This document shows, piece by piece, positions 54,115 through 63,591 of a DNA stretch of 64,000 nucleotides. This DNA is from Pantoea cypripedii (lineage in GTDB: Bacteria > Pseudomonadota > Gammaproteobacteria > Enterobacterales > Enterobacteriaceae). The number at the start of each line of letters is the position of its first letter. Position 1 is the first letter of the stretch. The notes beneath the pieces are model-generated. The model was not told where the DNA came from, made no database searches, and worked only from the letters and a program-made list of their open reading frames with translations. A program made the position numbers and the translations under genes. The DNA is taken from assembly GCF_002095535.1 (NCBI RefSeq), contig NZ_MLJI01000001.1:2531832-2595831 (forward strand). Direction: 5' to 3'.

Positions 54115-54930
54115 ATGTCTCTCCAACGCAATATCCTGGCTTCCATGCTGTTACTCGGCGCAACTGCTCCGGCGATGGCGGCCTCTTTTGACTGCACCCG
54201 CGCCAGCACTGCGCAGGAAAAACTGATTTGCCAGAATCCACAGCTCTCGGCATTGGATGAAACCTTAGCCGCCGCTTATCGCAACAAGATGTCTGGCCTT
54301 AGCGGCAACGATGCGGCGCAGTTAAAACAATCGCAACGTGACTGGCTGAAACAACTGCGCAGTCACGGTACCGAAGCGAACCAATTGCAGGCGGACTACC
54401 AGCAACGTATCGCGGCACTCAGCACCTCGGCGACTTCTCCTGCGGTAGCAGCCAAAGCGCCGGTCGCGGATGTTCCCGCAGCAACTGCTGTCATGCCCGT
54501 GTCGCAACAACCGCTCACCAAGGCTCATTATATCTATTATCAGGGCTCCACCACGCCGGAACCCTATAATCCGCCTCGCCGCGCCAATATTACCTACATC
54601 CTGCCACCCGATGCGGTGATTATCGTGACCGGCACCTACCAATGCGGCTTCGATAATATCCCGGACCCGGCCAACGGTACCGCCTACACGCTGGTTTCTC
54701 TCCAGGTGGGAACCGATAGTATCGATATGCTGAATCAACATTTCTCTTTGGTGCAGATTAAGCATCAGCCTAAAGATCCAAAGCGTAATGTTCCTTCTTT
54801 TGTGCTGAAGGAATTTCGCTCTGCCGATAACCAGACTATCACTACCAAGCAATTCGATGAGTTTCATCTGATTTTCACCGGTGTTATCAAGGGCATCAAC
54901 GTCAGGAAGGCATGCGAGCTTGACCACTGA
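54115..54930 (+). CDS. Exported LprI-like protein
   Basis: 271 residues with a signal peptide (LGATAPAMAA). The N-terminal domain SFDCTRASTAQEKLICQNPQ and RDWLKQLRSHG is the LprI/DUF1311 fold linked to lysozyme inhibition. A Pro/Ala-rich linker and an unassigned C-terminal domain containing two of the remaining cysteines follow. The second ATG (54115) has the better RBS spacing. A role in envelope defence against lysozyme is only inferred. Confidence 0.75.
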   Translation: MSLQRNILASMLLLGATAPAMAASFDCTRASTAQEKLICQNPQLSALDETLAAAYRNKMSGLSGNDAAQLKQSQRDWLKQLRSHGTEANQLQADYQQRIAALSTSATSPAVAAKAPVADVPAATAVMPVSQQPLTKAHYIYYQGSTTPEPYNPPRRANITYILPPDAVIIVTGTYQCGFDNIPDPANGTAYTLVSLQVGTDSIDMLNQHFSLVQIKHQPKDPKRNVPSFVLKEFRSADNQTITTKQFDEFHLIFTGVIKGINVRKACELDH

Positions 54931-54939
54931 CGTGCAGCT

Positions 54940-55617
54940 TTACACCTCGGTCCAGCCACGCAGCAAATTGTGATACATATTCAGCAGCGACAGCAGCTCT
55001 TCGCTGTCGCCGTGCCGTGCTTTCAGGCTCTGAATATTACGATCCAGCTCAAACAGCATGGCGCGCTGTTTGTCATCGCGCACCATCGACTGAATCCACA
55101 GGAAGGATGCCACGCGCGCACCGCGCGTCACCGGTGTGACGCAGTGCAGACTGCTGGAGGGATACAGCACCAGATGCCCGGCCGGGAGTTTGACCTTGTG
55201 CTGGCCGTAGGTGTCTTCAATCACCAGCTCACCGCCGTCATAGCTGTCCGGTTCGCACAGGAATAACGTGGCGGAGAGATCGGTGCGCATCCAGCCCGCC
55301 GCACCATTGTGGCGTACTGCGCCGTCCACATGAAAACCGTAGGTTTCTCCCTGTTCATAGCGATTAAACAGCGGCGTGGAAATGGTGCGCGGCAGCGCAG
55401 CGGAAAAGAACAGCGGGTTGTTGTTCAGCGCCTGCAACACCGCCGCCTGCAAACGATCGTACAACGGCGTACGGGTATCGATTTGCTGGTTGTTTTTTAC
55501 CGTGGCCCCCTGGCTGCCGACGGTCACCCGGCCATCGACCCACTCGGCCTGTTGCAGCAGGGAACCAAAACTGGTGACCTCTTCCGGCGTCAGCACGGCA
55601 GGAATGTGATACATCAT
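54940..55617 (-). CDS. ybiX: Fe(II)/2-oxoglutarate oxygenase YbiX (PiuC)
   Basis: 225 residues, exact E. coli YbiX length. The iron-binding triad is in [10 protein letters not shown] and [11 protein letters not shown], with the 2-oxoglutarate Arg in GARVASF. It lies 50 bases downstream of fiu, as in E. coli, and is probably in the same iron-regulated operon. Its substrate is unknown; a role with catecholate siderophore uptake is suggested by the pairing. Confidence 0.94.
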   Translation of the reverse strand: MMYHIPAVLTPEEVTSFGSLLQQAEWVDGRVTVGSQGATVKNNQQIDTRTPLYDRLQAAVLQALNNNPLFFSAALPRTISTPLFNRYEQGETYGFHVDGAVRHNGAAGWMRTDLSATLFLCEPDSYDGGELVIEDTYGQHKVKLPAGHLVLYPSSSLHCVTPVTRGARVASFLWIQSMVRDDKQRAMLFELDRNIQSLKARHGDSEELLSLLNMYHNLLRGWTEV

Positions 55618-55667
55618 CGCGTTATTCTCTCTGAAAAAATGGGGCACAGTGGCCCCACATTAAGCAC

Positions 55668-57947
55668 TTAGAAATGGACGTTGGCGGTCAACAGGAAGGT
55701 CCGCGGTTCACCCGGATGGTAGCGGTAACCACTCTTGTTGATCGAGGCAACATAGTTGGTGTCAAACAGGTTGTAGACGTTAAGTTGCAGATCAAGGTTG
55801 TTGTTCACCTTATATCCCAGCTTCGCATCAGCTACCCAGTAACCCTCGGTATGATCCGGCGTACCCACCGCACCATCACTGCCACGGCGCAGGCTGCCAA
55901 CATAACGCGCACCGGCACCGACAGACAACGCATCCGTCGCCTGATAGTTGGTCCACAGCGTAAAGGCATGCTTCGGCGTATACGCCAGCGCAGAAGAACC
56001 GTCCTGGGCTACGCTGTCACCTTCGGTGACTGAGGCATGTTGCTGGGTAAATCCGGCAATGATTTGCCAGTCTGGCGTGATATTACCGGTGGCCGACAGC
56101 TCATAACCCTCTACGCGTTTCTTACCGTATTGCGAATAAGTACCGTCATCATTTTCCGCCACTTCGTTTTCAATATCAGTGCGGAACAGCGCCGCATTCA
56201 GCAGCAGGCGTTTATCCAGCACTTCCCACTTGGTTCCCACTTCGCTGGATTTGGCTTTTTGTGGTTTGAAATCGGTACGGTTGGCGCTATTGCCGCTGCC
56301 ACCGGCGGCCAGTGCAAAGCTGCTGCCACCCGGCGGTTGCTGGGAGATGGCGTAGTTAACATAGACGTTGCCGTGTTCAGTCAGACGATACAACGCACCC
56401 GCTTTCCAGTTCACCAGGTTACCCGATTTCGCCGTATCCACCGTGGTGACCGGCGTACCAGTTGCCACCCCAGCCGGACAGGCCAGCGCACCGCGACCGG
56501 TGCCGCCACAGGCGGTGGCGCTGTCGTAATCAGTGTGATAGTTGTCGAGACGAATACCGCCGTTCAGCTCGAAGTTTTTGGTGATCGCCAGGGTATCGAA
56601 GGCGTAGATGCCAAAGGTGTCGGTCTGGCCATTGGCGTTGGCACCGTTGCGATTCAGGCCTCCCAGCGAAATGCTGCTGATCGGATGATAGATATTGACC
56701 GCAGGCGCGGTAATGGGGCTCACCCCATAGTTGGTCTGATTTTCACGGGTGAACTCCACCCCGGCACTGACATCATGCCCGACCGAACCGGTATAAAACT
56801 TCGAGGTGATATTGGTCTGGTTAGTCAGGATGCGATTGCTGACATCCTTCAGGTTGACGTTACGCGTCCAGGTCCAGGTGCCGACATCATTCGGGTTTGG
56901 CATGCCGATGGTGCTGCCCATCACCGCCGTCAGCAGATACTCCTGCTTCACCCGCGACCAGCGCGTGGTGTTACGGATGGTGGTGTTATCCGACAGATCA
57001 TGTTCAAAACGAATCGTGGCGGTATCGGTAGTGGATTTGTCGAAATCCGAATCGGTGCCGTAGTAGTTGCTGGTCGCCACCTTACCGGAATTATTCAGCG
57101 CGGAGGTTGCGGCGGTGGGTGAGGAGTAACCCGGCAGGCCGATAGTCGGAATGCCGCCATCCGGGGTGTTGTTCTGGTGCACATGCAGGTAATTGAGGTA
57201 CAGGCGGGTTGAGGTATCGAGCCCAAACGCCAGCGACGGTGCCACGCCATAACGTTCATTCTGAATATTATCGCGTCCGGCATCGTGGGTTTTTTCTCCC
57301 ATCAGATTAAGCCGGAAAGCGGCGTTATCGCTGATGGCCTGGTTGTAATCCAGTGTCCCGCGACGCATCCAGGCGCTACCAACGCTGACCGAGGCATCAA
57401 GACCGGTATCCAGGCGTGGCTGTTTGCTGATCATATTAATGGAACCAGAGGGTGCGCTGCGACCATAGTCGGTCCCTGACGGACCTTTGATCACCTCGAC
57501 CTGCTCAGTGTTGAAGGTATCGCGCGTCACGCTACCGATATCGCGAATGCCATCAACATAAATACTGTTCGAGGTATCGATACCACGCATATACACCGCA
57601 TCCCCGGTGGACGAGCTGCCGTTTTCCCCGGCATAAAACGCCCCCACTCCCGGTACGTTTTTCAGCGCATCGGTGAGGTTATTAACACCCTGATCCTTAA
57701 TCACCTGGTCAGGGATCACCGTGATGGTACGCGTGGTATCTACCAGCGGTTGGGTGAATTTCGGATCGGCGGAAACGCCTGGTGAATAAAGCGAAGGGGT
57801 CTGCGCTTCCACGACCAGGGTATCGTCGGTTTTTTTGCCGGTATTGTCTGCCGCCAGCGCTGCCGCTGGAGAGATACCGATGCACAGCCCGGTGAACAAG
57901 GTCAGCGAGTTAAAGCTGCCAAACGGCAAGTTGCGATTTTTATCCAT
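55668..57947 (-). CDS. fiu: TonB-dependent catecholate siderophore receptor Fiu
   Basis: 759-residue outer-membrane receptor, very close to E. coli Fiu (760). Signal peptide (ending AALA), TonB box DTLVVEA, plug (TDALKNVPGVGAFYAGENGS) and a 22-strand barrel ending in ANVHF are recognisable. It imports monomeric catecholates such as dihydroxybenzoylserine. The start MDKNRNLPFGS is preferred over a longer frame to 57989 by alignment, although its RBS is weak. Confidence 0.95.
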   Translation of the reverse strand: MDKNRNLPFGSFNSLTLFTGLCIGISPAAALAADNTGKKTDDTLVVEAQTPSLYSPGVSADPKFTQPLVDTTRTITVIPDQVIKDQGVNNLTDALKNVPGVGAFYAGENGSSSTGDAVYMRGIDTSNSIYVDGIRDIGSVTRDTFNTEQVEVIKGPSGTDYGRSAPSGSINMISKQPRLDTGLDASVSVGSAWMRRGTLDYNQAISDNAAFRLNLMGEKTHDAGRDNIQNERYGVAPSLAFGLDTSTRLYLNYLHVHQNNTPDGGIPTIGLPGYSSPTAATSALNNSGKVATSNYYGTDSDFDKSTTDTATIRFEHDLSDNTTIRNTTRWSRVKQEYLLTAVMGSTIGMPNPNDVGTWTWTRNVNLKDVSNRILTNQTNITSKFYTGSVGHDVSAGVEFTRENQTNYGVSPITAPAVNIYHPISSISLGGLNRNGANANGQTDTFGIYAFDTLAITKNFELNGGIRLDNYHTDYDSATACGGTGRGALACPAGVATGTPVTTVDTAKSGNLVNWKAGALYRLTEHGNVYVNYAISQQPPGGSSFALAAGGSGNSANRTDFKPQKAKSSEVGTKWEVLDKRLLLNAALFRTDIENEVAENDDGTYSQYGKKRVEGYELSATGNITPDWQIIAGFTQQHASVTEGDSVAQDGSSALAYTPKHAFTLWTNYQATDALSVGAGARYVGSLRRGSDGAVGTPDHTEGYWVADAKLGYKVNNNLDLQLNVYNLFDTNYVASINKSGYRYHPGEPRTFLLTANVHF

Positions 57948-58029
57948 TTTTAAAAGTGTGGGTTTGATTGTTGTTATTGACGCGCACATCAGGCCACAGG
58001 GGAAATGACCTGACCCCTTAAATGATAAA

Positions 58030-58048
58030 AAGAATGGTTATCATTTAC
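58030..58048 (-). promoter_or_regulatory. Fur box upstream of fiu
   Basis: A 19-base window around GAATGGTTATCATTTAC matches the Fur consensus GATAATGATAATCATTATC at about 14 positions, and inverted AAATGATAA/TTATCATTT arms surround it. It lies about 85 bases before the start codon. Confidence 0.75.
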
Positions 58049-58197
58049 TTTCGTATTTTTACACGAGCGCAACGGTAAAGAAAAACATTTCTTTACGCAT
58101 TTATTACACAATCAATACAGTTGAACGAATCAAGGAGGGTTTGTAAGAATTATTTAAACAATGTGCAGAAAATCGTCAGATTGAGCGCATAAAAAAA

Positions 58198-58263
58198 GCG
58201 CGATAAATCGCGCCATTCTGTGCACGGTGCCGGTAAACCCTGCGTGATAAATCACGCCACTAC
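58198..58263. repeat. Dispersed palindromic repeat, copy 3 (degenerate)
   Basis: GCGCGATAAATCGCGCC (58199-58215) and GCGTGATAAATCACGCC (58242-58258, continuing ACTAC) are in direct orientation. They are related to the arms at 23511 and 53245 but mutated. Confidence 0.65.
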
Positions 58264-58295
58264 CACCCGGTGCAATAATTCACTACGGAGTGCAA

Positions 58296-58527
58296 TTATG
58301 CTGCTGCCAGCGCGCACAGCTCATTCCAGTAGCTGTAGCGCATCACCAGATGGAATCGTTCATCTTTCATAGTAACGATACACCGAGGGATGGAATTCAA
58401 TGCCATACAGCTGGCTGATGGGGATAAGCAGCTCAATATGTTTCGCGACATCGATGTCACGCTGTTCCACCGCGCCGCTCTGCGGCTGGACAAGGCGATT
58501 AAACCACTGCTGTAGTAACTTTTTCAT
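58296..58527 (-). pseudogene. Small gene split by a frameshift (tentative)
   Basis: Frame 1 (58527-58360) reads MKKLLQQWFNRLVQPQSGAV and ends HPSVYRYYER-stop. An overlapping frame (58370-58296) reads MKDERFHLVMRYSYWNELC, ending ALAAA-stop. Removing 7 bases (AGATGAA, partly duplicated) would join them as RYYE-RFHLVMRYSYW, about 74 residues. This suggests a decayed or strain-specific frameshifted small gene. The family is unknown. Confidence 0.4.
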
Positions 58528-58628
58528 CGGCTGTTCTCAGAAATGATTGACCATGTCAGTAAAGCGCACCCCGGCTTATAACCAAAACAATTAGTTCTGC
58601 GCTTCATTGCCGCAAATTGCATATAACA

Positions 58629-59951
58629 TCAGGCATGGGGTGGCAGCGCGGCACCTTCCATGCGGCAGCGCAACCAATCCCGTGCCCGGTAATAACGCAG
58701 CGTCAGTTGTGGGCCAAAGCCCATCCAGAACGGGGCTTTATGCAGCGGTTCAATCTTCAACGCCAGCTCACTTTCCGGCACCTCCAGCGCCCATTCGGCC
58801 AGAATGCCGCCCAGCATACTGCCGGTGGGTACGCCTCGCCCGGAAAGACCAGTCAGCGCCACCACGCCGGGTGCCAGCTGATACAGGCGCGGGATGGTGC
58901 GCTGCTGCATATCCAGCTCGCCATACCAGAAATATTCCCAGCGTAATGGCTGGTCGATAGCCGGATGCAGCCAGCGCAGCCGGTCACTCATCACCTGATG
59001 GGTATAATTCATCTCACGCCCACGCCGCCCCATCGGGAACATCGAGGCAACAATGCGTCCCTGCTGGTTGTATTTGTAAACGTAGATATCACCGCGTCCG
59101 TCATGGAGGGTGGTATTCAGGGGCAGTACCTGGCGGCGCAACGCCTCATCCAGCGGCTGGGTTGCCGCCACAAACACCCGCATGATACGAAAACTCTGAG
59201 CCAGCTGCGGCCAGCCAGCGACGGTATAAGCACCGGTGGCAAAAATCACTTTATCCGCCAGTACCGCGCCCTGCGGCGTGATCACCTGCCATTTGGCGCC
59301 CTGCTTTTTCACCTCACTGACCGGCGATGCACAATAGATCTCCCCACCCTCCTGCACCACCGCGCGCGCCAGGCCACGCGCATAGCCCAGCGGATTGAGG
59401 TGTCCCCCTTCATGATGAAACCAGCCACCATAAAAGCGCGGGCTGCCACTGATGCGTTCCGCCTGCGCGGCATCTACCGCTTCGGTATGCGCCCCCACCG
59501 CGTTGTACTGGCGGGCTTTCTCTTCGATCAACTTCATCGCCCCTGGCCGTGCCGCTGCCTGCAGATAACCGTTTTGCTGCCATTCGCAGTCAATCTGGTA
59601 GTCACTGATCATGGCGCTGACCTGATGATTCGCCTGGGTCTGCCGCGCAATCAGTCGCTCCGCCCAGGGTTCACCGAGTAACCGGCGCAGTTCCGGCAGG
59701 GAAAAATGGGTAAAGGTCGGTGTACAGTGACCGGCATTGCGTCCCGAACCACCAAAACCGGCCTGCTGCGCTTCCAGCAGCGTGACTTTTACCCCCTGCT
59801 TTGCCAGCGTCAGCGCCGTGGTCAGGCCGGTATAACCGCCGCCCACCACACAGACATCGGCCTGGCGCTCGCCCTGCAACGGGGGCAATGACGGCGCGGC
59901 AGCCGCAGTGGCAAACCACAGCGAATCTTCAAACGGGGAGAACCGGGCCAT
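58629..59951 (-). CDS. FAD-dependent amine oxidoreductase (PuuB/DAO type)
   Basis: 440 residues. N-terminal Rossmann motif DVCVVGGGYTGLTTALTLAK and the DAO-family stretch GGSGRNAGH; the C-terminus has ALTGLSGRGVPTGSMLGG. Closest in pattern to gamma-glutamylputrescine oxidase and related amine or opine oxidases. It is the last gene of an operon with ABC transporter genes, so it should oxidise the imported compound. Confidence 0.85.
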   Translation of the reverse strand: MARFSPFEDSLWFATAAAAPSLPPLQGERQADVCVVGGGYTGLTTALTLAKQGVKVTLLEAQQAGFGGSGRNAGHCTPTFTHFSLPELRRLLGEPWAERLIARQTQANHQVSAMISDYQIDCEWQQNGYLQAAARPGAMKLIEEKARQYNAVGAHTEAVDAAQAERISGSPRFYGGWFHHEGGHLNPLGYARGLARAVVQEGGEIYCASPVSEVKKQGAKWQVITPQGAVLADKVIFATGAYTVAGWPQLAQSFRIMRVFVAATQPLDEALRRQVLPLNTTLHDGRGDIYVYKYNQQGRIVASMFPMGRRGREMNYTHQVMSDRLRWLHPAIDQPLRWEYFWYGELDMQQRTIPRLYQLAPGVVALTGLSGRGVPTGSMLGGILAEWALEVPESELALKIEPLHKAPFWMGFGPQLTLRYYRARDWLRCRMEGAALPPHA

Positions 59952-59959
59952 GAGTCACC

Positions 59960-60844
59960 TCACTCTTTCTCGCTGCGGGCGTCCAGCGCATCGCGCAGCC
60001 CATCGCCAATAAAGTTAAAGCAGGTCACCGCCAGGGTAATGGCGATGCCCGGCACCAGCGCCAGCCAGGGCGCGCGAATCAGGTACTGCTGTGCACCGTT
60101 GAGCATATTGCCCCAGCTCGGCAGCGGCGGCTGAATACCATAGCCGAGAAAGCTGATATAGGCTTCCAGCAGAATGGCACGCGCCACCGTCAGCGTCGCG
60201 GCGACAATAATTGGCCCGACCACGTTGGGCAGCAGCTCACGAAACATAATCCAGCGTCCGGACAGACCCAGCATGCGCGCCGCCAGAATGTATTCGCGTT
60301 CACGCAGCGAACGGACTTCCGCCTCAACAATGCGTGCCACTTCCATCCAGCTGGTCACCGCGATAATCACGGTGATCATCGCCGGATCCGGTTTAATAAA
60401 CGCCGCCAGAGCCAGCAGCAAAAACACGCTGGGAAAAGCGAGAAACGCATCGACGACCCGCATCAGCAACGCACCGACACGTCCACCGTAATAGCCAGCC
60501 ACAATTCCCACCAGCGTGCCGAGCATGATGCTGAGCAGCATGGCAAAGAAACCCACCAGTAACGAAATGCGCCCGGCCATCAACAGTCTCGCCAGCAAAT
60601 CACGTCCGAGTGGATCGGTGCCCAGCCAGTGCCAGCCGGTAAGCGGCGGCGCAAAACGTGCGCGCAGGTCGATATGTAAATCATCAAACGGCAGCAATGC
60701 GGGGCCAAAGGCGCAGGCCAGTGCCATCAGGATAATCAGCAGCAGACTGGCGCAGGCCAGCCGGTGACGCAGAAAGCGTTGCAGCGTGCGGTTGCCTCGC
60801 CAGCGTGACGTGGCGACCGGTGGCGTAATCACAGAAGATGCCAT
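59960..60844 (-). CDS. ABC transporter permease, DppC type
   Basis: 294-residue inner-membrane permease of the peptide/nickel/opine class. It has a DppC-like start (LRHRLACASLLLIILMALAC), GTDPLGRDLLARLLMAGRIS and the EAA loop EAEVRSLREREYILAARMLG. It pairs with the upstream DppB-type subunit, 9 bases away. Confidence 0.92.
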   Translation of the reverse strand: MASSVITPPVATSRWRGNRTLQRFLRHRLACASLLLIILMALACAFGPALLPFDDLHIDLRARFAPPLTGWHWLGTDPLGRDLLARLLMAGRISLLVGFFAMLLSIMLGTLVGIVAGYYGGRVGALLMRVVDAFLAFPSVFLLLALAAFIKPDPAMITVIIAVTSWMEVARIVEAEVRSLREREYILAARMLGLSGRWIMFRELLPNVVGPIIVAATLTVARAILLEAYISFLGYGIQPPLPSWGNMLNGAQQYLIRAPWLALVPGIAITLAVTCFNFIGDGLRDALDARSEKE

Positions 60845-60853
60845 CTTGCCTCC

Positions 60854-61804
60854 TTAAGCGGGACGAATACGCGGATCGACCAGCGCGGTGATCACATCCG
60901 CCAGCAGATTGCCAATCAGCACCAGAATGGCCGAACACATCAGCAACCCCATCACCACCGGGTAATCGCTGTAACCGAGGCTGTCGAGGAACAGACGCCC
61001 CATGCCCGGCCAGGTGAACACCGTCTCCGCCACCAGCGCGCCACCGAGAATGGTCGGCAGCTGCATACCCGCGAGGGTAATCATCGGCAACAGCGCATTG
61101 CCCACCACATGCTTCAGCAGCACGCGACGTGGGGAAACACCTTTAGCACGCGCGGTTTTGATGAAATCCTGGTTGATCACCTCCAGCGTGGCAGTGCGCA
61201 TGTAGCGGCTCCAGATCGCCACATCGACAAAGGTCAGCACCAGCACCGGCAAAATCAGATGGCGCAGCACATCAAGCAGCGAACCGTCCCCCACGGTGTA
61301 CATATTCCCGGCAGGCAGCCATTGCAGCTTCAGCGCAAAGAAATAAATCGCCACCAGGCCGAACCAAAAGGTTGGGATCGACAGCGCCACCATCGCCCCC
61401 ATGGTCGCCATGCGATCAAACAGGCTGTCACGTTTGATGGCGCTCTGAATGCCGATCCACACGCCGATAGCGATGGAAAACACCATTGAGGTGCACATCA
61501 GCAACAAGGTAGCGGGCAGATGTGAAAAGATGATGCTGAGGACCGGCTGACCATCACGATAAGATCGCCCCCAGTCACCGCGCACCAAATGGCTGAGCCA
61601 GTCAAAATATTGCACCGGTAAAGGCCGGTTCAGCCCCATTTGGGTGGCGATGCGCTGCATCGCTTCCTGGGTCATCCCCGGCGTTAAGGCGTATTGTGAC
61701 AGTGGCCCACCGGGTGCCAGGTTCAGTGCGGCAAAGCCGATGATCGACACCAGCAACAATAAAATGATGCTTTGACCAACACGTCGCAGCAGAAATGCGC
61801 CCAT
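60854..61804 (-). CDS. ABC transporter permease, DppB type
   Basis: 316-residue permease with N-terminal FLLRRVGQSIILLLLVSIIG and the typical GLNRPLPVQYFDWLSHLVRG, EAA loop INQDFIKTARAKGVSPRRVL. It forms the heterodimeric channel with the DppC-type subunit. Confidence 0.92.
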   Translation of the reverse strand: MGAFLLRRVGQSIILLLLVSIIGFAALNLAPGGPLSQYALTPGMTQEAMQRIATQMGLNRPLPVQYFDWLSHLVRGDWGRSYRDGQPVLSIIFSHLPATLLLMCTSMVFSIAIGVWIGIQSAIKRDSLFDRMATMGAMVALSIPTFWFGLVAIYFFALKLQWLPAGNMYTVGDGSLLDVLRHLILPVLVLTFVDVAIWSRYMRTATLEVINQDFIKTARAKGVSPRRVLLKHVVGNALLPMITLAGMQLPTILGGALVAETVFTWPGMGRLFLDSLGYSDYPVVMGLLMCSAILVLIGNLLADVITALVDPRIRPA

Positions 61805-61857
61805 GGCTCTTCTCCCCGGCGTGACGCGCGATCACGTCACGCACTTTGTGAATGGAC

Positions 61858-63540
61858 TCAGGCTTTTTTGTTCCAGTACCAGGTGTTGACGTTCCAGCTA
61901 TCGATACGCACGTTGATGTTGGGAATGATATTTTCTGCACCATCCTTGTGCCCACGCACATTGGCAAAGCTGAACAACGTCAGGAACGGCAGGTCTTTAC
62001 GCACCAGCGACTGGATTTGCAGGTAAGCCGCCTTGCGCTGCTCGGGGGCAAACTCGGCACTGCCCTGCGCCAGCAGCTTGTCCACCTCAGGATTTTTGTA
62101 CTGGAATACGTTCTGCCCCGCCCCACCCTGCGCCGGAATGGCATCGGAACGCATATAGGTGGCGGTATCGGGATCGGAGCCGGTGAGGTAATTCAGGCCG
62201 ACAATGGCGCTATCAAATTTCGACAGCATCCAGTAATCGCCCCACATCACCGCCGGTGGCAGGTTGGAGATCTTCATCTCGACGCCAATTTCCTGGAAGC
62301 TTTGCTGCATAAACTGCTGCATTTGTTCGCGCAGATGGTTCCCGGCGGTGGTGGAGTTGGTGAACGACAGTTTGACGCCATTCTTCTCGCGTATCCCGCC
62401 CGCACCGGGCTTCCAGCCCGCCTTATCCAGCAGCGCTTTGGCTTTATCGAGGCTGAATTCATGGGCCGGTAAGTCGGCGTTAAAATACGACGACTGACGC
62501 GGCATATAGGTTTCGGTCGGCTTCGGCAGGCCGTAATACAACGCATCGATAATGGTTTGTTTATCAATGGCATAATACAGTGCTTCACGCACGGCGGGGT
62601 CCTGGAACTGTGGACGCGCCAGGTTAAAGGCAAAGTTCTCGATGGTGGCGCTCTGGAACACATCCACCACTTTACCCGGCAGCTTTTTCGCCTCGTCGTA
62701 ATGGTCAGCCGAGATCCACTGCAACCCGGCAATGTCGATATCGCCGGAGACAAACTGGGTGTACATCACGTTGAGATCCGGGATGTATTTATAAATCAGC
62801 CGATCGAGTTTCGGGCCGTCGCCAAAGTAATCTTTGTTCGCCGTCAGTTCGATATGGTCGCCCGGCACACGCTGCTGCCATTTGAACGGTCCGGTGCCCA
62901 CCGGCGCGCTGTTGAACGGCGCGGTGTTTTTGTCCTGCACGTTGGCAAAGCCATGCTTCGGCACAATGAAGGTGGCGGCAAGAATCGAGGTGTAAGGCGA
63001 ATAAGGTTTTTCCATGCGCCATTTGATTTCGGTCGGCGAGACGATGGTAATGTCGCGCACCAGCTCATGACCGGAACGGCTCCAGCTACGGAAATTGGGG
63101 TCCACCAGCAGTTCCAGGGTGAATTTCACATCTTCGGCAGTGAATGGCTGACCATCGTGCCACTTCACCCCGTCGCGCAGTTTGAGATGGAAATTGAGAC
63201 CATCGGCGGAGATACCGCCGTTCGCCTGCGTCGGGACTTCTGTCGCCAGGGCCGGGGTGAAATTCCCCTTATCATCGATGCCAAACAGCGGATCGAACAG
63301 GCTGAAATGCAGGCCATCGTCGACTTCGATATGGGGCATCAGCGGGTTAAATACTGTCGGTTCCTGCGAGAACCCCACCACCATCTGTCCACCACTTCCC
63401 GCCGCCCCGGTCATGGCTGCACGCGCCACGTTGCTGCCGAACAGCCCCGGCAATGCCATCGCTGCGGTGCCCGACGCCAGATAAACCAGGGCTTGCCGAC
63501 GGGAAATTTTTGGCAGGGAATCTGCAAACTTATCGCTCAT
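61858..63540 (-). CDS. Tat-exported ABC substrate-binding protein (DppA/OppA class)
   Basis: 560-residue solute-binding protein of family 5 (SBP_bac_5). The twin-arginine signal ISRRQALVYLASGTAAMALP points to Tat export. Family patterns are GLNFHLKLRDGVKWHDGQPF and PVGTGPFKWQQRVPGDHIEL. Peptides, amines, opines or glycosylated amino acids are possible ligands; the flanking FAD oxidases favour a secondary amine. Confidence 0.92.
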   Translation of the reverse strand: MSDKFADSLPKISRRQALVYLASGTAAMALPGLFGSNVARAAMTGAAGSGGQMVVGFSQEPTVFNPLMPHIEVDDGLHFSLFDPLFGIDDKGNFTPALATEVPTQANGGISADGLNFHLKLRDGVKWHDGQPFTAEDVKFTLELLVDPNFRSWSRSGHELVRDITIVSPTEIKWRMEKPYSPYTSILAATFIVPKHGFANVQDKNTAPFNSAPVGTGPFKWQQRVPGDHIELTANKDYFGDGPKLDRLIYKYIPDLNVMYTQFVSGDIDIAGLQWISADHYDEAKKLPGKVVDVFQSATIENFAFNLARPQFQDPAVREALYYAIDKQTIIDALYYGLPKPTETYMPRQSSYFNADLPAHEFSLDKAKALLDKAGWKPGAGGIREKNGVKLSFTNSTTAGNHLREQMQQFMQQSFQEIGVEMKISNLPPAVMWGDYWMLSKFDSAIVGLNYLTGSDPDTATYMRSDAIPAQGGAGQNVFQYKNPEVDKLLAQGSAEFAPEQRKAAYLQIQSLVRKDLPFLTLFSFANVRGHKDGAENIIPNINVRIDSWNVNTWYWNKKA

Positions 63541-63591
63541 TGTTATTCCTCAGGTGAACAGAAACACAACGCCGCGCTGCGGCAATAAGAG

